A stretch of DNA of 7,969 nucleotides, taken from an uncultured Clostridia bacterium. Lineage in GTDB: Bacteria; Bacillota_A; Clostridia; UMGS1840; HGM11507. The stretch's first letter is position 1. Each line of letters starts with the position of its first letter. The notes under the pieces are model-generated. The model was not told the DNA's origin. It saw only the letters and a program-made list of their open reading frames with translations, and searched no databases. The stretch covers positions 1-7,969 of the forward strand of contig CAKRUL010000045.1 in the NCBI GenBank assembly GCA_934403665.1, written 5' to 3'. This document shows positions 1-6,883 of this stretch, one piece after another. Position numbers and translations under genes: made by a program.

Positions 1-374
1 CGGGTAACGCTGAAAATATTTTGAGCAAAGAGTTCCGCAGCCTTTTTGTTCTGTTCAGAAGGAGTCATATAGAACATTACCAAAGAAGCAGGGTAAATGG
101 AAACGCCTTTGCGCAGCACATCAATAATACCGCGTTTAGCTATCTCGCCTTGCAAGCGGTCAAGGAATTGTTTGCGTTTGATTTCGCTGGAATCGACTTG
201 CAGCTTGGCCATTTCCTCCGGCTGAGTGGCATTGAGAAAACGGAACAAGCGGACTTCATCAATGGCATAATCCTTGTTATACTCGTTGGGAAGTCCCTGT
301 TCATATCCATTCTGATCCCGCAGCCAATCAACGATCAGCGCTTCAAGCCCCTTTTCTTTGGTATCGGTTATCAT
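1..374 (-). CDS. hsdR: Type I restriction endonuclease subunit R (HsdR), N-terminal part, cut by window edge
   Basis: HsdR is the ATP-dependent translocase and nuclease subunit of type I R-M enzymes; it joins HsdM2-HsdS and cleaves unmethylated DNA. Only the first 124 residues are here, translated from the minus strand. They start MITDTKEKGLEALIVDWL and continue with YNKDYAIDEVRLFRFL, then a block with RGIIDVLRKGV and SLVMFYMTPSEQNKKAAEL. I recognise this as the N-terminal region typical of HsdR. The PD-(D/E)XK nuclease residues and the helicase motifs would lie off the left edge, so it cannot be judged whether the gene is intact. The start is well supported: an AAGGAG Shine-Dalgarno (383-388) lies 8 nt before the ATG at 372-374. 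The gene follows the 271-aa gene by 13 nt and is the last known gene of the operon. Sure of the family; nothing can be said of the rest of the protein. Confidence 0.9.
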   Translation of the reverse strand, partial: MITDTKEKGLEALIVDWLRDQNGYEQGLPNEYNKDYAIDEVRLFRFLNATQPEEMAKLQVDSSEIKRKQFLDRLQGEIAKRGIIDVLRKGVSIYPASLVMFYMTPSEQNKKAAELFAQNIFSVT

Positions 375-382
375 AACTTCAT

Positions 383-388
383 CTCCTT
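383..388 (-). promoter_or_regulatory. Ribosome binding site of hsdR, overlapping the upstream stop codon
   Basis: On the minus strand AAGGAG sits 8 nt before the hsdR ATG. Its first base (388) is the last base of the TAA stop of the 271-aa gene (388-390). A ribosome finishing that gene therefore stops on the hsdR initiation site, which suggests coupled translation. This site also fixes the hsdR start. Confidence 0.75.
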
Positions 389-1203
389 TATTGCAAATAC
401 GGAGCGATATACGCAGCAAATGTGTTTACTTTTTCAGCTACAACAGGAATCGTAGATAAAATTGTACTTGATGTTTGCAACCCCTGCAGAAGCATATTTA
501 AAAATCTTTTTTTGGGTACAGGCTTAGCTAATTCATCTTTAATTCCTTCAAGAACTTCTCCTATTTCATCAAGTTGCTCTTGTGGAATATCAGTCTGAGA
601 AAGAAGTAAAAGAATCTCGTTTATAAATTTTTGTGCTTCCTGCAAATCAAATCCGTTGTTGTTCTGGACAGCATTTAAGGTTGAATTATTTTGTGAGATA
701 TTAACTTGTCCGCCAGAAACAGTAATGTTATATTGATTTTGTTCATCCATGCCGATATCAATCCCTATATGTGTTAAGTAACCGATTATTGTATTTGCAA
801 ATGGTTGTATTATATAACTCCCAAACGCTTTTGTCATATCTTGAAATTTGCGAGATGAACAATAACTATTTCCTATCATATAAATGGCATTGGAATTTTC
901 TTGCACTATCTTTAATAGTCTATATGTGTAAGCGACTTCTTCTTCTGGAGTACTTCCGGTAGACAACATTTTTTGCCCATAACTTTCAATTGTCATTCGA
1001 ATATCTTCTTTAACTTGCTCGTCGGAAGCGACGAAAGGGCAACTGTCAATATAGCTTTTAATTAAGGGAGTTTTATCTATGAATCCAATAAGCATTCCAA
1101 TTATAGATGCAACCTCCAGATACGAGGCGTTAATTGTACGACTTGCCAAGCATCTGAAATCAAAACTGATTTTTCGTAAATCTTTCTTGTTAATATTCGT
1201 CAT
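388..1203 (-). CDS. Hypothetical protein, 271 aa, helical with an Asn/Gly-rich beta-like linker; insert gene 3
   Basis: I do not recognise a characterised function. Three parts can be seen. Residues 1-150 look largely helical, with a hydrophobic stretch near 30-42 (ASYLEVASIIGMLIGF). Residues 157-183 form a polar, repetitive segment with alternating hydrophobic residues (YNITVSGGQVNIS, then NSTLNAVQNN); this resembles short beta-repeat linkers I know from bacterial conflict-type proteins. Residues 186-271 are a predicted helical hairpin, acidic first (DEIGEVLEGIKDEL), then amphipathic to hydrophobic (TSSTILSTIPVVAEKV to the end). No signal peptide, zinc site or catalytic motif is evident. The last hydrophobic part could touch a membrane, but it is broken by charged residues. 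The ATG at 1201-1203 has GGAG 6 nt upstream and overlaps the zinc-ribbon gene by 14 nt, so the two are probably co-translated. The DNA is AT-rich. A scaffold or sensor partner of the two genes before it is inference only. Confidence 0.8.
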   Translation of the reverse strand: MTNINKKDLRKISFDFRCLASRTINASYLEVASIIGMLIGFIDKTPLIKSYIDSCPFVASDEQVKEDIRMTIESYGQKMLSTGSTPEEEVAYTYRLLKIVQENSNAIYMIGNSYCSSRKFQDMTKAFGSYIIQPFANTIIGYLTHIGIDIGMDEQNQYNITVSGGQVNISQNNSTLNAVQNNNGFDLQEAQKFINEILLLLSQTDIPQEQLDEIGEVLEGIKDELAKPVPKKRFLNMLLQGLQTSSTILSTIPVVAEKVNTFAAYIAPYLQ

Positions 1204-1648
1204 AATTCACTCCGCAAAAAGGGCAAAAGCTGCCAGTTAATTTCAATATAGGAGATACTTTTGTTTGGCGTTGACAACAGGAATAAGATATGATTTCTAA
1301 TTCATCAACGACAGGGACTAAAGGGTTTTCATATTCGCGAGATGGTTTATGTGTAACCTTAAAAGAAACAAACGTTTCTTTTGTTTTGCGCTCTATTTGC
1401 TTTAGATGTTCATGTAGTATGTCTTGCACTTTATTTTTTGCCATTTTCGAAGCAAGATCGAGCACTTCTTCAGTAAGATAATTTTCACTTTTTAAGCCAC
1501 ATGCGGGACACCACAACTCATATACATCATCCGCCTTATAATCGGAAGCTGATATTTTAAACAAATTTCCGCACAAGGAGCATTGTAGAAGGATGAAACC
1601 ATCCTCGTCTGTAGGAATAGAAATTTCAAATTTTATTTCATTGCTCAT
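1190..1648 (-). CDS. Double zinc-ribbon protein (TFIIB-type zinc finger-like), 152 aa; insert gene 2
   Basis: A small protein probably binding two zinc ions. The N-terminal ribbon has C23-x2-C26 (CSLCG) and C47-x2-C50 (CPACG). The C-terminal one has C124 and C125 (YSCCQRQ) with C142-x2-C145 (CPFCG), seven residues from the end. Between them is a charged helical stretch (about 55-95) and a basic part with few landmarks. The N-terminal ribbon resembles what databases call TFIIB-type zinc ribbon in bacterial hypothetical proteins; that name is structural and does not imply an archaeal-type transcription factor. Binding of nucleic acid or protein is possible; no catalytic motif is visible. I chose the ATG at 1646-1648, giving MSNEIKFEI, because an upstream ATG at 1720 would add 24 residues of different character and overlap the HAD gene by 55 nt. 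The Shine-Dalgarno is weak (AGAAG). The HAD gene ends 17 nt before it and the 271-aa gene overlaps its end by 14 nt. Confidence 0.82.
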   Translation of the reverse strand: MSNEIKFEISIPTDEDGFILLQCSLCGNLFKISASDYKADDVYELWCPACGLKSENYLTEEVLDLASKMAKNKVQDILHEHLKQIERKTKETFVSFKVTHKPSREYENPLVPVVDELEIISYSCCQRQTKVSPILKLTGSFCPFCGVNYDEY

Positions 1649-1665
1649 AATGCTTCTTTTTGTTT

Positions 1666-2574
1666 TTATTTCTTGCTTGTTTGTGAAAGCAACGCAGTGC
1701 AATAGCTCGCATCTTTGCATTTTTTAACAAGAGAACTTTTGCTTTTGGATAACGAAAGAACCTTATTTTCTGCAACAATACGATCTATAAGGGCCTTAAT
1801 TGTTTCTTCCAAACGACTTCCTTCTGAGTAATTTGCAGGAAGTACGAAGTTAACTCTATCTTCTGTCAAAAGATCAGTTGCCGCTTGTTGCTTTTTGCGT
1901 TTTCCTTCTTCAAAAACAGCGATTGAAGTTCCGCCTTTATCTTTTACAAGCTTCATGCAGGGAACATCGGTAACGCCATCTCCAAGATAAATCATTCTGG
2001 CGAACGGAATACGGCGTTCTTCCTCTGGCTTATATTTGTTAATTTCTCTGTTGTCGGTATCATCTTGGATACCTTTGTTGATTCGAAAAATAAATTGAGT
2101 TTTTGTTGTGTAATTTACAGCTATTGCAGGCCAGTCTGCAGCATCATTGTTATCGTAAAGGAAGGAACAGGCATATATTTTTTCAAACTTTTTACCTATA
2201 CGAGATCCCTCGACAATTTCTTTCAATCCTGAAGAAACAATATAGTGTTCTATTTTTACATTGCACTTTTTTCCATAGTTGTTAATACGCTCAAACCAAG
2301 AATCTACTCCCGGAAATAACTCAACATCCTTACCGTAATTACGCAGTGCTTTTCTTGTTGTAGGAATATTGCTATCCTTTGCCTTTTCGATCATATGACG
2401 CATATAGCAAAGTATAGGATCAGCTTGATTTTCTTTTGCTATTTTTTCAGATTCTTGCCAAAAGTTTTTTGCCTCTTTTCCCAAGCTTGAAAAGAAACCA
2501 TACTCTTGCATATTTCCGGGGGAAAGTGTCCCATCAAAATCATAACATATCGCAACTACAATTGGCTTTGGCAT
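1666..2574 (-). CDS. HAD-superfamily hydrolase (probable phosphatase), 302 aa; insert gene 1
   Basis: HAD hydrolases use an aspartyl-phosphate intermediate to remove phosphate from small molecules, proteins or nucleic-acid ends. All four motifs are visible. Motif I is YDFDGTLS with nucleophile D12 and acid/base D14. Motif II is IVSSG, with S114 or S115. Motif III is K158 in NYTTKTQFIFRINKG. Motif IV is GDGVTDVP with D199 and D203. The catalytic set is complete, so the enzyme is probably active. Residues 18-105 between motifs I and II form a helical cap, as in phosphoserine-phosphatase-like members. The substrate cannot be inferred. The C-terminal 35 residues are Ser/Lys-rich and lie beyond the HAD core. 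No signal peptide is seen, so it is cytoplasmic. The gene starts 3 nt after hsdS, with GAGGAA upstream inside the hsdS tail, and heads the three-gene insert before hsdR. It is AT-rich relative to hsdM. Confidence 0.88.
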   Translation of the reverse strand: MPKPIVVAICYDFDGTLSPGNMQEYGFFSSLGKEAKNFWQESEKIAKENQADPILCYMRHMIEKAKDSNIPTTRKALRNYGKDVELFPGVDSWFERINNYGKKCNVKIEHYIVSSGLKEIVEGSRIGKKFEKIYACSFLYDNNDAADWPAIAVNYTTKTQFIFRINKGIQDDTDNREINKYKPEEERRIPFARMIYLGDGVTDVPCMKLVKDKGGTSIAVFEEGKRKKQQAATDLLTEDRVNFVLPANYSEGSRLEETIKALIDRIVAENKVLSLSKSKSSLVKKCKDASYCTALLSQTSKK

Positions 2575-2577
2575 ATT

Positions 2578-3861
2578 TTATTCCTCGCTTTCTTCAGTGG
2601 ATTCTTCTTCGGCGGGATTGTCGTCGGTTTCGGAGATAAGATCGGCGGGATCAAAATCTTCTACTTGAATATTGCGGACATCAACTTGCCCGGTCACCAC
2701 ACAGGCGATCAGGCTGTTTTTGTATTCAAATAGACTGTTTATAATGTTTTTAATTTCAGCAATCAAGTTATCGAATTTTTCATCCTGCATTACCAAATAT
2801 TGTATAATGTCATATTGCTCTTTTTGAGGTGGAACAGGTAATTTCATATTCAAATAATCTGTTTGCGTCATACTGGGCAATGTTGTTTGTGAAATATAAA
2901 AATGATAGTCAAAGCAAGTCGCCAGAAAATAATAAAAATGCAGAAAAAAATTCTTTTTTGCTTTTACATCAAAAGCTGTATCAACATTCCAATATTTTCC
3001 TGTAATGTAATGTGGAATATGTAATGTTGCTCCTTTTCGTCCCACCAGTACCGCAGGTCCTTCCTTAAATTCACCGCAGGTCTTGAAACTGCCAGCTCCG
3101 CTTCCATAAACAGGAACATTGCCTTCTGTGACAGGATCAGAACCATGATTTATATTTACACAATATTTAGCTTTCTTAACTTCCCAATGTGCAGGGATTT
3201 GACCGAGCCAGTCGATGCCGGAGTCTTTCATTTCGGCATCGGGATTCAATCCTTTGGTGACAGCCTGATTAATGATTGCCTGTTTCTGCTCCTGAAGCAA
3301 GGCGATCTGTTTCTTTTTAGCACGGATCAGTTTGTTGATCTTCGCCGTCATCGAATCCAGATAACGAACAATCTGCTCCTGCTCGGCGGCGGTAGGAGTC
3401 GGAATAGAGACGGTTTTCATTTCTGAATAACGAGTTGTCCATAAATCAGCAACGATACCACGACCGTTCTTGTAATATTCTTCAATAAAAGGAATACTCT
3501 TTAACAAATAATGCAAATAACTTCTGTTGTAGTCATTGCGCGGCTTCAAAACAAGGTTTATCAAAGAAACAGATCCATCATAAGCAGAGATCCCGCTTGA
3601 TCCTTTCCTGTCTGAACGACTGTTTATGACAAAATCTCCAACTTTAACCAATTTACGGTTGTCACCATTGTCCGTTTTGGCAACAGTAGAAATCTGTGGA
3701 ACAACGCCACCTTTGCTGACAGATAAAGGTGCATATTCTTTGTCTGAAACTTTTTGATTACGCTCTGTAAAAAGCTCCCGTATTTTCACCAACTCCCAAT
3801 GCGCCGGGATCTGCGGAAGCCAGGGCAAGTTGGTCGCTTTGTATTCCGGATAAGGAGTCAT
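2578..3861 (-). CDS. hsdS: Type I R-M specificity subunit S (HsdS), 427 aa
   Basis: HsdS reads the bipartite recognition site for both methylation and restriction. The protein shows the classic two-half layout. TRD1 covers about residues 20-155 and is followed by a coiled-coil spacer (about 158-205: AAEQEQIVRYLD, then IRAKKKQIALLQEQKQAI). TRD2 covers about 225-345 and is followed by a second helical spacer (about 346-392: PPQKEQYDIIQYLV to VVTGQVDV). Each half begins with the same sentence: LPWLPQIPAHWE at 12-23 and IDWLGQIPAHWE at 216-227. The two TRDs look unrelated, so the two half-sites should differ. The last 25 residues are very acidic (EEESTEESEE), an unusual addition beyond the helix. 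Both halves are full length, so the gene looks intact. The target sequence cannot be read off. The ATG overlaps the rhuM stop by 4 nt (ATGA), and the HAD gene follows after 3 nt. Confidence 0.95.
   Translation of the reverse strand: MTPYPEYKATNLPWLPQIPAHWELVKIRELFTERNQKVSDKEYAPLSVSKGGVVPQISTVAKTDNGDNRKLVKVGDFVINSRSDRKGSSGISAYDGSVSLINLVLKPRNDYNRSYLHYLLKSIPFIEEYYKNGRGIVADLWTTRYSEMKTVSIPTPTAAEQEQIVRYLDSMTAKINKLIRAKKKQIALLQEQKQAIINQAVTKGLNPDAEMKDSGIDWLGQIPAHWEVKKAKYCVNINHGSDPVTEGNVPVYGSGAGSFKTCGEFKEGPAVLVGRKGATLHIPHYITGKYWNVDTAFDVKAKKNFFLHFYYFLATCFDYHFYISQTTLPSMTQTDYLNMKLPVPPQKEQYDIIQYLVMQDEKFDNLIAEIKNIINSLFEYKNSLIACVVTGQVDVRNIQVEDFDPADLISETDDNPAEEESTEESEE
3181..3210 (-). repeat. Internal HsdS repeat, second copy (WLGQIPAHWE, residues 218-227)
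   Basis: Start of the second half of HsdS. At protein level it matches the start of the first half (3793-3822) except for one residue; at DNA level the copies have diverged at many third positions. This is an ancient duplication normal for HsdS rather than a recent recombination repeat. Confidence 0.75.
3793..3822 (-). repeat. Internal HsdS repeat, first copy (WLPQIPAHWE, residues 14-23)
   Basis: Conserved entry to TRD1, partner of the copy at 3181-3210. In HsdS proteins such conserved blocks flank the variable target-recognition domains and are where domain shuffling between alleles takes place. Confidence 0.75.
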
Positions 3862-4886
3862 TGTTCTCTGGCTCCTTTTTTACGTTTTGCGACCATTTTT
3901 TCCATATTTTCCAATTCTGCAAGATCATCCCTATCTGCCTGCGCCGCATCTTCAGCTTTTCTGCGGGCATCAAAAGCCAAATAACGCTTTCCAACAATTT
4001 GCTCCATTGCTTTTTGAGAAATGCTTCCAGCACCTTGCAAAACTTCATAATCGTTGAACATCAAAAGTTGATTCACATTATTGCGCCAGTAATCTATTGT
4101 CAGATCATTGCGATTTTTAACACGCAACTCAGCTGATTCCAGGAAAATGACAACCAAACGGTTGAGAGAATCTATTTCGTCTGCAGTCAAATAATTTTTG
4201 GAAATAAAAATATCTCCTTTGCGAACAATCGATCCTTTCCAACTGGTAGCTCCGAAATTGGCCGAGGATGCATCGGCACGCTCAAAAACAATTTCAGCAG
4301 CAGTTTTGCCGGTGATCGCATAAATAAGTTTATTCTGGGTTTCCGCAAAAAACATTTGCGTTGCCTTATCGTCTTTATTATAATCGCTGCTCAATGCAAA
4401 AAGATCACGCACTTTCTGATAAAAGCGCTTTTCCGAAGCCCGAATGTCCCGTATGCGTTCCAGCAATTCATCAAAATAGTCAGGACGCCCATCGGGATTT
4501 TTCAGACGTTCATCATCCATGACAAATCCCTTGCGCATATATTCCGCTAAATTGCGGTTTGCCCACTGCCGGAATTGTGTCCCCCGTGGGCTGCGCACCC
4601 GGAAACCAACAGCAATAATCATTTCAAGAGAGTAGAAGGCAACTGAATAATTTTTACCGTCAGCGGCAGTTGTCAAGTATTCCTTGACAACTGAATTTTC
4701 TTGCAATTCGTTGTCTTTCAAAATGTTATTTATATGAAGGCTGATATTTTGCTTTGAGGTGTCAAAAAGTTCTGCCATCTGATTTTGATTGAGCCAGACC
4801 GTTCCATCTTTGGCAAGTAAAGAGATATTGCTTCTGCCATCGACAGTCGAGTAGATGATAATATTGTTCTGCGGAATATCATTCAT
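3858..4886 (-). CDS. rhuM: RhuM-family protein (virulence RhuM / Bro-N-like), 342 aa, between hsdM and hsdS
   Basis: I assign this to the RhuM family, named for a Salmonella pathogenicity-island gene whose biochemical role is not settled. It often sits inside type I R-M operons. The N-terminal part has an HTH-like segment (about 31-61: WLNQNQMAELFDTSKQNISLHINNIL). It is followed by the family block FYSLEMIIAVGFRVRSPRG and FRQWANRNLAEYMRKGFVMDD (about 84-125). The centre contains LFALSSDYNKDD, then FFAETQNKLIYAITGKTAAEI. The C-terminal region has QLLMFNDYEVLQGAGSIS and ends in a Lys/Arg- and Glu-rich helix (about 305-342). DNA binding is likely from the HTH; no nuclease or methylase motif is seen. 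The ATG overlaps the hsdM stop by 4 nt and has a very strong Shine-Dalgarno at 4893-4898. It overlaps hsdS by 4 nt, so it is built into the operon rather than recently dropped in. Length is normal for the family. Confidence 0.9.
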   Translation of the reverse strand: MNDIPQNNIIIYSTVDGRSNISLLAKDGTVWLNQNQMAELFDTSKQNISLHINNILKDNELQENSVVKEYLTTAADGKNYSVAFYSLEMIIAVGFRVRSPRGTQFRQWANRNLAEYMRKGFVMDDERLKNPDGRPDYFDELLERIRDIRASEKRFYQKVRDLFALSSDYNKDDKATQMFFAETQNKLIYAITGKTAAEIVFERADASSANFGATSWKGSIVRKGDIFISKNYLTADEIDSLNRLVVIFLESAELRVKNRNDLTIDYWRNNVNQLLMFNDYEVLQGAGSISQKAMEQIVGKRYLAFDARRKAEDAAQADRDDLAELENMEKMVAKRKKGAREQ

Positions 4887-6883
4887 CTGGCACCTCCTAG
4901 AATTTCATCCAGCAATCCCGCAGTTTCAGATTCCAGTTGTCTCAGATCAGCGGTAATTTCATCCAGAGAACGCAATTCGACCGGCTTATAGAAGTATTTG
5001 GTAAAGGAAAGTTCGTAACCGATCTGTGTTTTGCTGTGGTCGATCCAGGCATCCGGTACAAATGGCCTTACTTCGGTACTAAAAAATGCTTCAATACCAC
5101 CGGGATAAAGCAATGGAACCCGTTCATAGTCACGTAAATTACTGTCAGCTTCGCCGGAAACCGCTTTTGCATTTTCATCAACTTCGGTAATCAGCGGGCG
5201 CACCTTTTTAAGCAAAGTGGCTTTCAGCTTGGTTGCTTTGGCAAAGGTGTCCCAATCATCCATTGGAATGTTGGCAGGCAGCTCCGCAAGAGCTTTTTCC
5301 CATGCTTCCTGATCTTTGGCATTAAAAGTGCCTGCCGGAATTTCCTTAGAAAGATCAATTTTCAACCGCAGCGGACGATCGACGGTAATCAAATGATAAC
5401 CGAACTCCGCATTGTCAAAGATCTTGCTTTCTTCAGTTTCTGCAAAGTCCAGATAAAGGTCAACAATTCTTTTTCTGATCTCAGGTGTAAATTCACAATT
5501 CTTTTTGCCCAGATTTTTTCGCAAAGGTGATTTCATAGCAGTTGCGTCAATCAACTGAACTTTGCCTTTCCGATGCGGAGCTTTGCAGTTGCTGACGATC
5601 CAGATAAATGTGCCGATACCAGTGTTATAGAACATATTTTCCGGCAGAGCAATGATCGCTTCCAGATAGTCGTTTTCAATAACAAATCGGCGGGCATTGC
5701 TTTCGCCGGAACCGGCATCACCCGTAAAGAGCGAAGAACCATTATGAACTTCTGCAATTCTGCTGCCCAACGCAGTCGAATGTTTCATTTTAGCAATATT
5801 ATTCAGCAAAAACAACATCTGCCCATCGCTGGACCGGGGCAGCATTTTATATTCCGGATCATCCGCAAACTGGGTTACAAAGCGGGTGTCCTGAATTCCT
5901 TTTTTGCCGCCCAATTTGTCCTGATCTACTTTCCATGATTTACCGTAAGGTGGATTGGAAAGCATAAAGTCAAACTGGCGTGCCGGGAAAGCATCTGCAG
6001 AGAGCGTTGAACCAAAGCCCATGTGTTCAGCCTGTTCTCCTTCGCCAGAAAGCAGCATATCCGCCTTTGTGATGGCGTAGGTTTCCGGGTTGATTTCCTG
6101 CCCGAAAAGGTGAATGGAAAGCTGTTTGCCCTGTTGCGTTGCAAGTTCTTCCAAGCGTTTTTCTGCAATTGTCAGCATACCGCCGGTTCCGCAAGCTCCG
6201 TCATAACAGGTATAAGTCCCGTCTTTCAGCTGATCGGCAATCGGCATAATAATCAAATCGGCCATCAATTCAACGGCGTCGCGCGGGGTGAAGTGTTCCC
6301 CGGCCTCTTCGTTGTTTTCTTCATTAAAACGACGGATCAGTTCCTCAAAAATCAGTCCCATAGTGTGGTTGTCCAATCCGGGAAGTTTGACTGATCCATC
6401 ATCATGAAGCACCGGGCGCGGGCTGAGATTGATTGTCGGTGAAACAAATTTTTCAATAACTGATCCCAGAATATCTGCATCAATCATTGTTGCGATCTGA
6501 TTGCGGAATTTGAATTTATCCAGAATTTCCTGCACATTGGGGGAGAAGCCGTCAAGGTAGGCTTCAAAATCTGTTTTCAGCTGTTGCGCTTTGGCCTTTG
6601 ATTTAAGATCTTTCAAACAAAATGGAGAACTGTTGCAGAAAGGTTCTCCCGCAATCTGACAAAGAGATGCCGTCTGATTCGTGATTCCGGCTTCATCCAG
6701 CTTTTTCTTCATCTCCAGAACGGCAGGTTTCGTTTCTTCAAGGACCGCATCCAAACGGCGAATAACCGTCATCGGCAGAATGACATCTCGGTATTTCCCG
6801 CGCACATAGACATCGCGCAGGCAGTCATCAGCAATTCCCCAGATAAAACTGACAATAGAGTTAAAAGAAATACTATCCATCAT
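4883..6883 (-). CDS. hsdM: Type I R-M DNA adenine-N6 methyltransferase subunit M (HsdM), 666 aa
   Basis: HsdM transfers a methyl group from S-adenosylmethionine to the N6 of adenine in the site read by HsdS, as an M2S complex. The HsdM N-terminal helical domain is at about 8-150 (FIWGIADDCLRDVYVRGKY, VILPMTVIRRLDAVLE). The methyltransferase core follows: FTPRD at 198-202, the SAM-binding motif DGACGTGGM at 228-236, GQEINPETYAI at 261-271, and the catalytic NPPY at 310-313 (NPPYGKSW). The C-terminal part contains ALPENMFYNTGIGTFIWIV and a long extension with IDHSKTQIGYELSFTKYFY, ending in a helix (SLDEITADLRQLESETAGLL) that probably packs against HsdS. At 666 residues it belongs to the longer HsdM forms. 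All catalytic residues are present. Two ATGs lie in tandem; I use the first, which overlaps the HTH stop by 4 nt (ATGA), with GGAAAGG at 6891-6897. The rhuM ATG overlaps its end by 4 nt. Confidence 0.96.
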   Translation of the reverse strand: MMDSISFNSIVSFIWGIADDCLRDVYVRGKYRDVILPMTVIRRLDAVLEETKPAVLEMKKKLDEAGITNQTASLCQIAGEPFCNSSPFCLKDLKSKAKAQQLKTDFEAYLDGFSPNVQEILDKFKFRNQIATMIDADILGSVIEKFVSPTINLSPRPVLHDDGSVKLPGLDNHTMGLIFEELIRRFNEENNEEAGEHFTPRDAVELMADLIIMPIADQLKDGTYTCYDGACGTGGMLTIAEKRLEELATQQGKQLSIHLFGQEINPETYAITKADMLLSGEGEQAEHMGFGSTLSADAFPARQFDFMLSNPPYGKSWKVDQDKLGGKKGIQDTRFVTQFADDPEYKMLPRSSDGQMLFLLNNIAKMKHSTALGSRIAEVHNGSSLFTGDAGSGESNARRFVIENDYLEAIIALPENMFYNTGIGTFIWIVSNCKAPHRKGKVQLIDATAMKSPLRKNLGKKNCEFTPEIRKRIVDLYLDFAETEESKIFDNAEFGYHLITVDRPLRLKIDLSKEIPAGTFNAKDQEAWEKALAELPANIPMDDWDTFAKATKLKATLLKKVRPLITEVDENAKAVSGEADSNLRDYERVPLLYPGGIEAFFSTEVRPFVPDAWIDHSKTQIGYELSFTKYFYKPVELRSLDEITADLRQLESETAGLLDEILGGAR
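4893..4898 (-). promoter_or_regulatory. Strong ribosome binding site of rhuM, inside the last codons of hsdM
   Basis: AGGAGG, a perfect Shine-Dalgarno core, lies 6 nt before the rhuM ATG and encodes part of the hsdM C-terminus LGGAR. It supports the rhuM start, the ATGA overlap and translational coupling of the two genes. Confidence 0.8.

Noticed and set aside
21..455. Plus-strand open frame of 144 codons over the hsdR start.
   Set aside because: Antisense to hsdR and the end of the 271-aa gene, both with good Shine-Dalgarno sites and protein-level support; its translation resembles no family I know.
1649..1720. Longer start for the zinc-ribbon gene at the ATG at 1720 (24 extra residues).
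   Set aside because: It would overlap the HAD gene by 55 nt, lacks a convincing Shine-Dalgarno and the added residues do not resemble the domain; the ATG at 1648 fits the spacing after the HAD stop.
3181..3822. Internal HsdS repeats as a phase-variation (inversion or slippage) system.
   Set aside because: The two copies are direct, diverged at DNA level, and there is no second hsdS, invertase or simple-sequence tract in the window.
5573..6394. Plus-strand open frames of 121 and 123 codons opposite hsdM.
   Set aside because: They lie entirely antisense to a well-supported methyltransferase gene, have no recognisable domain and are explained by codon bias of hsdM.
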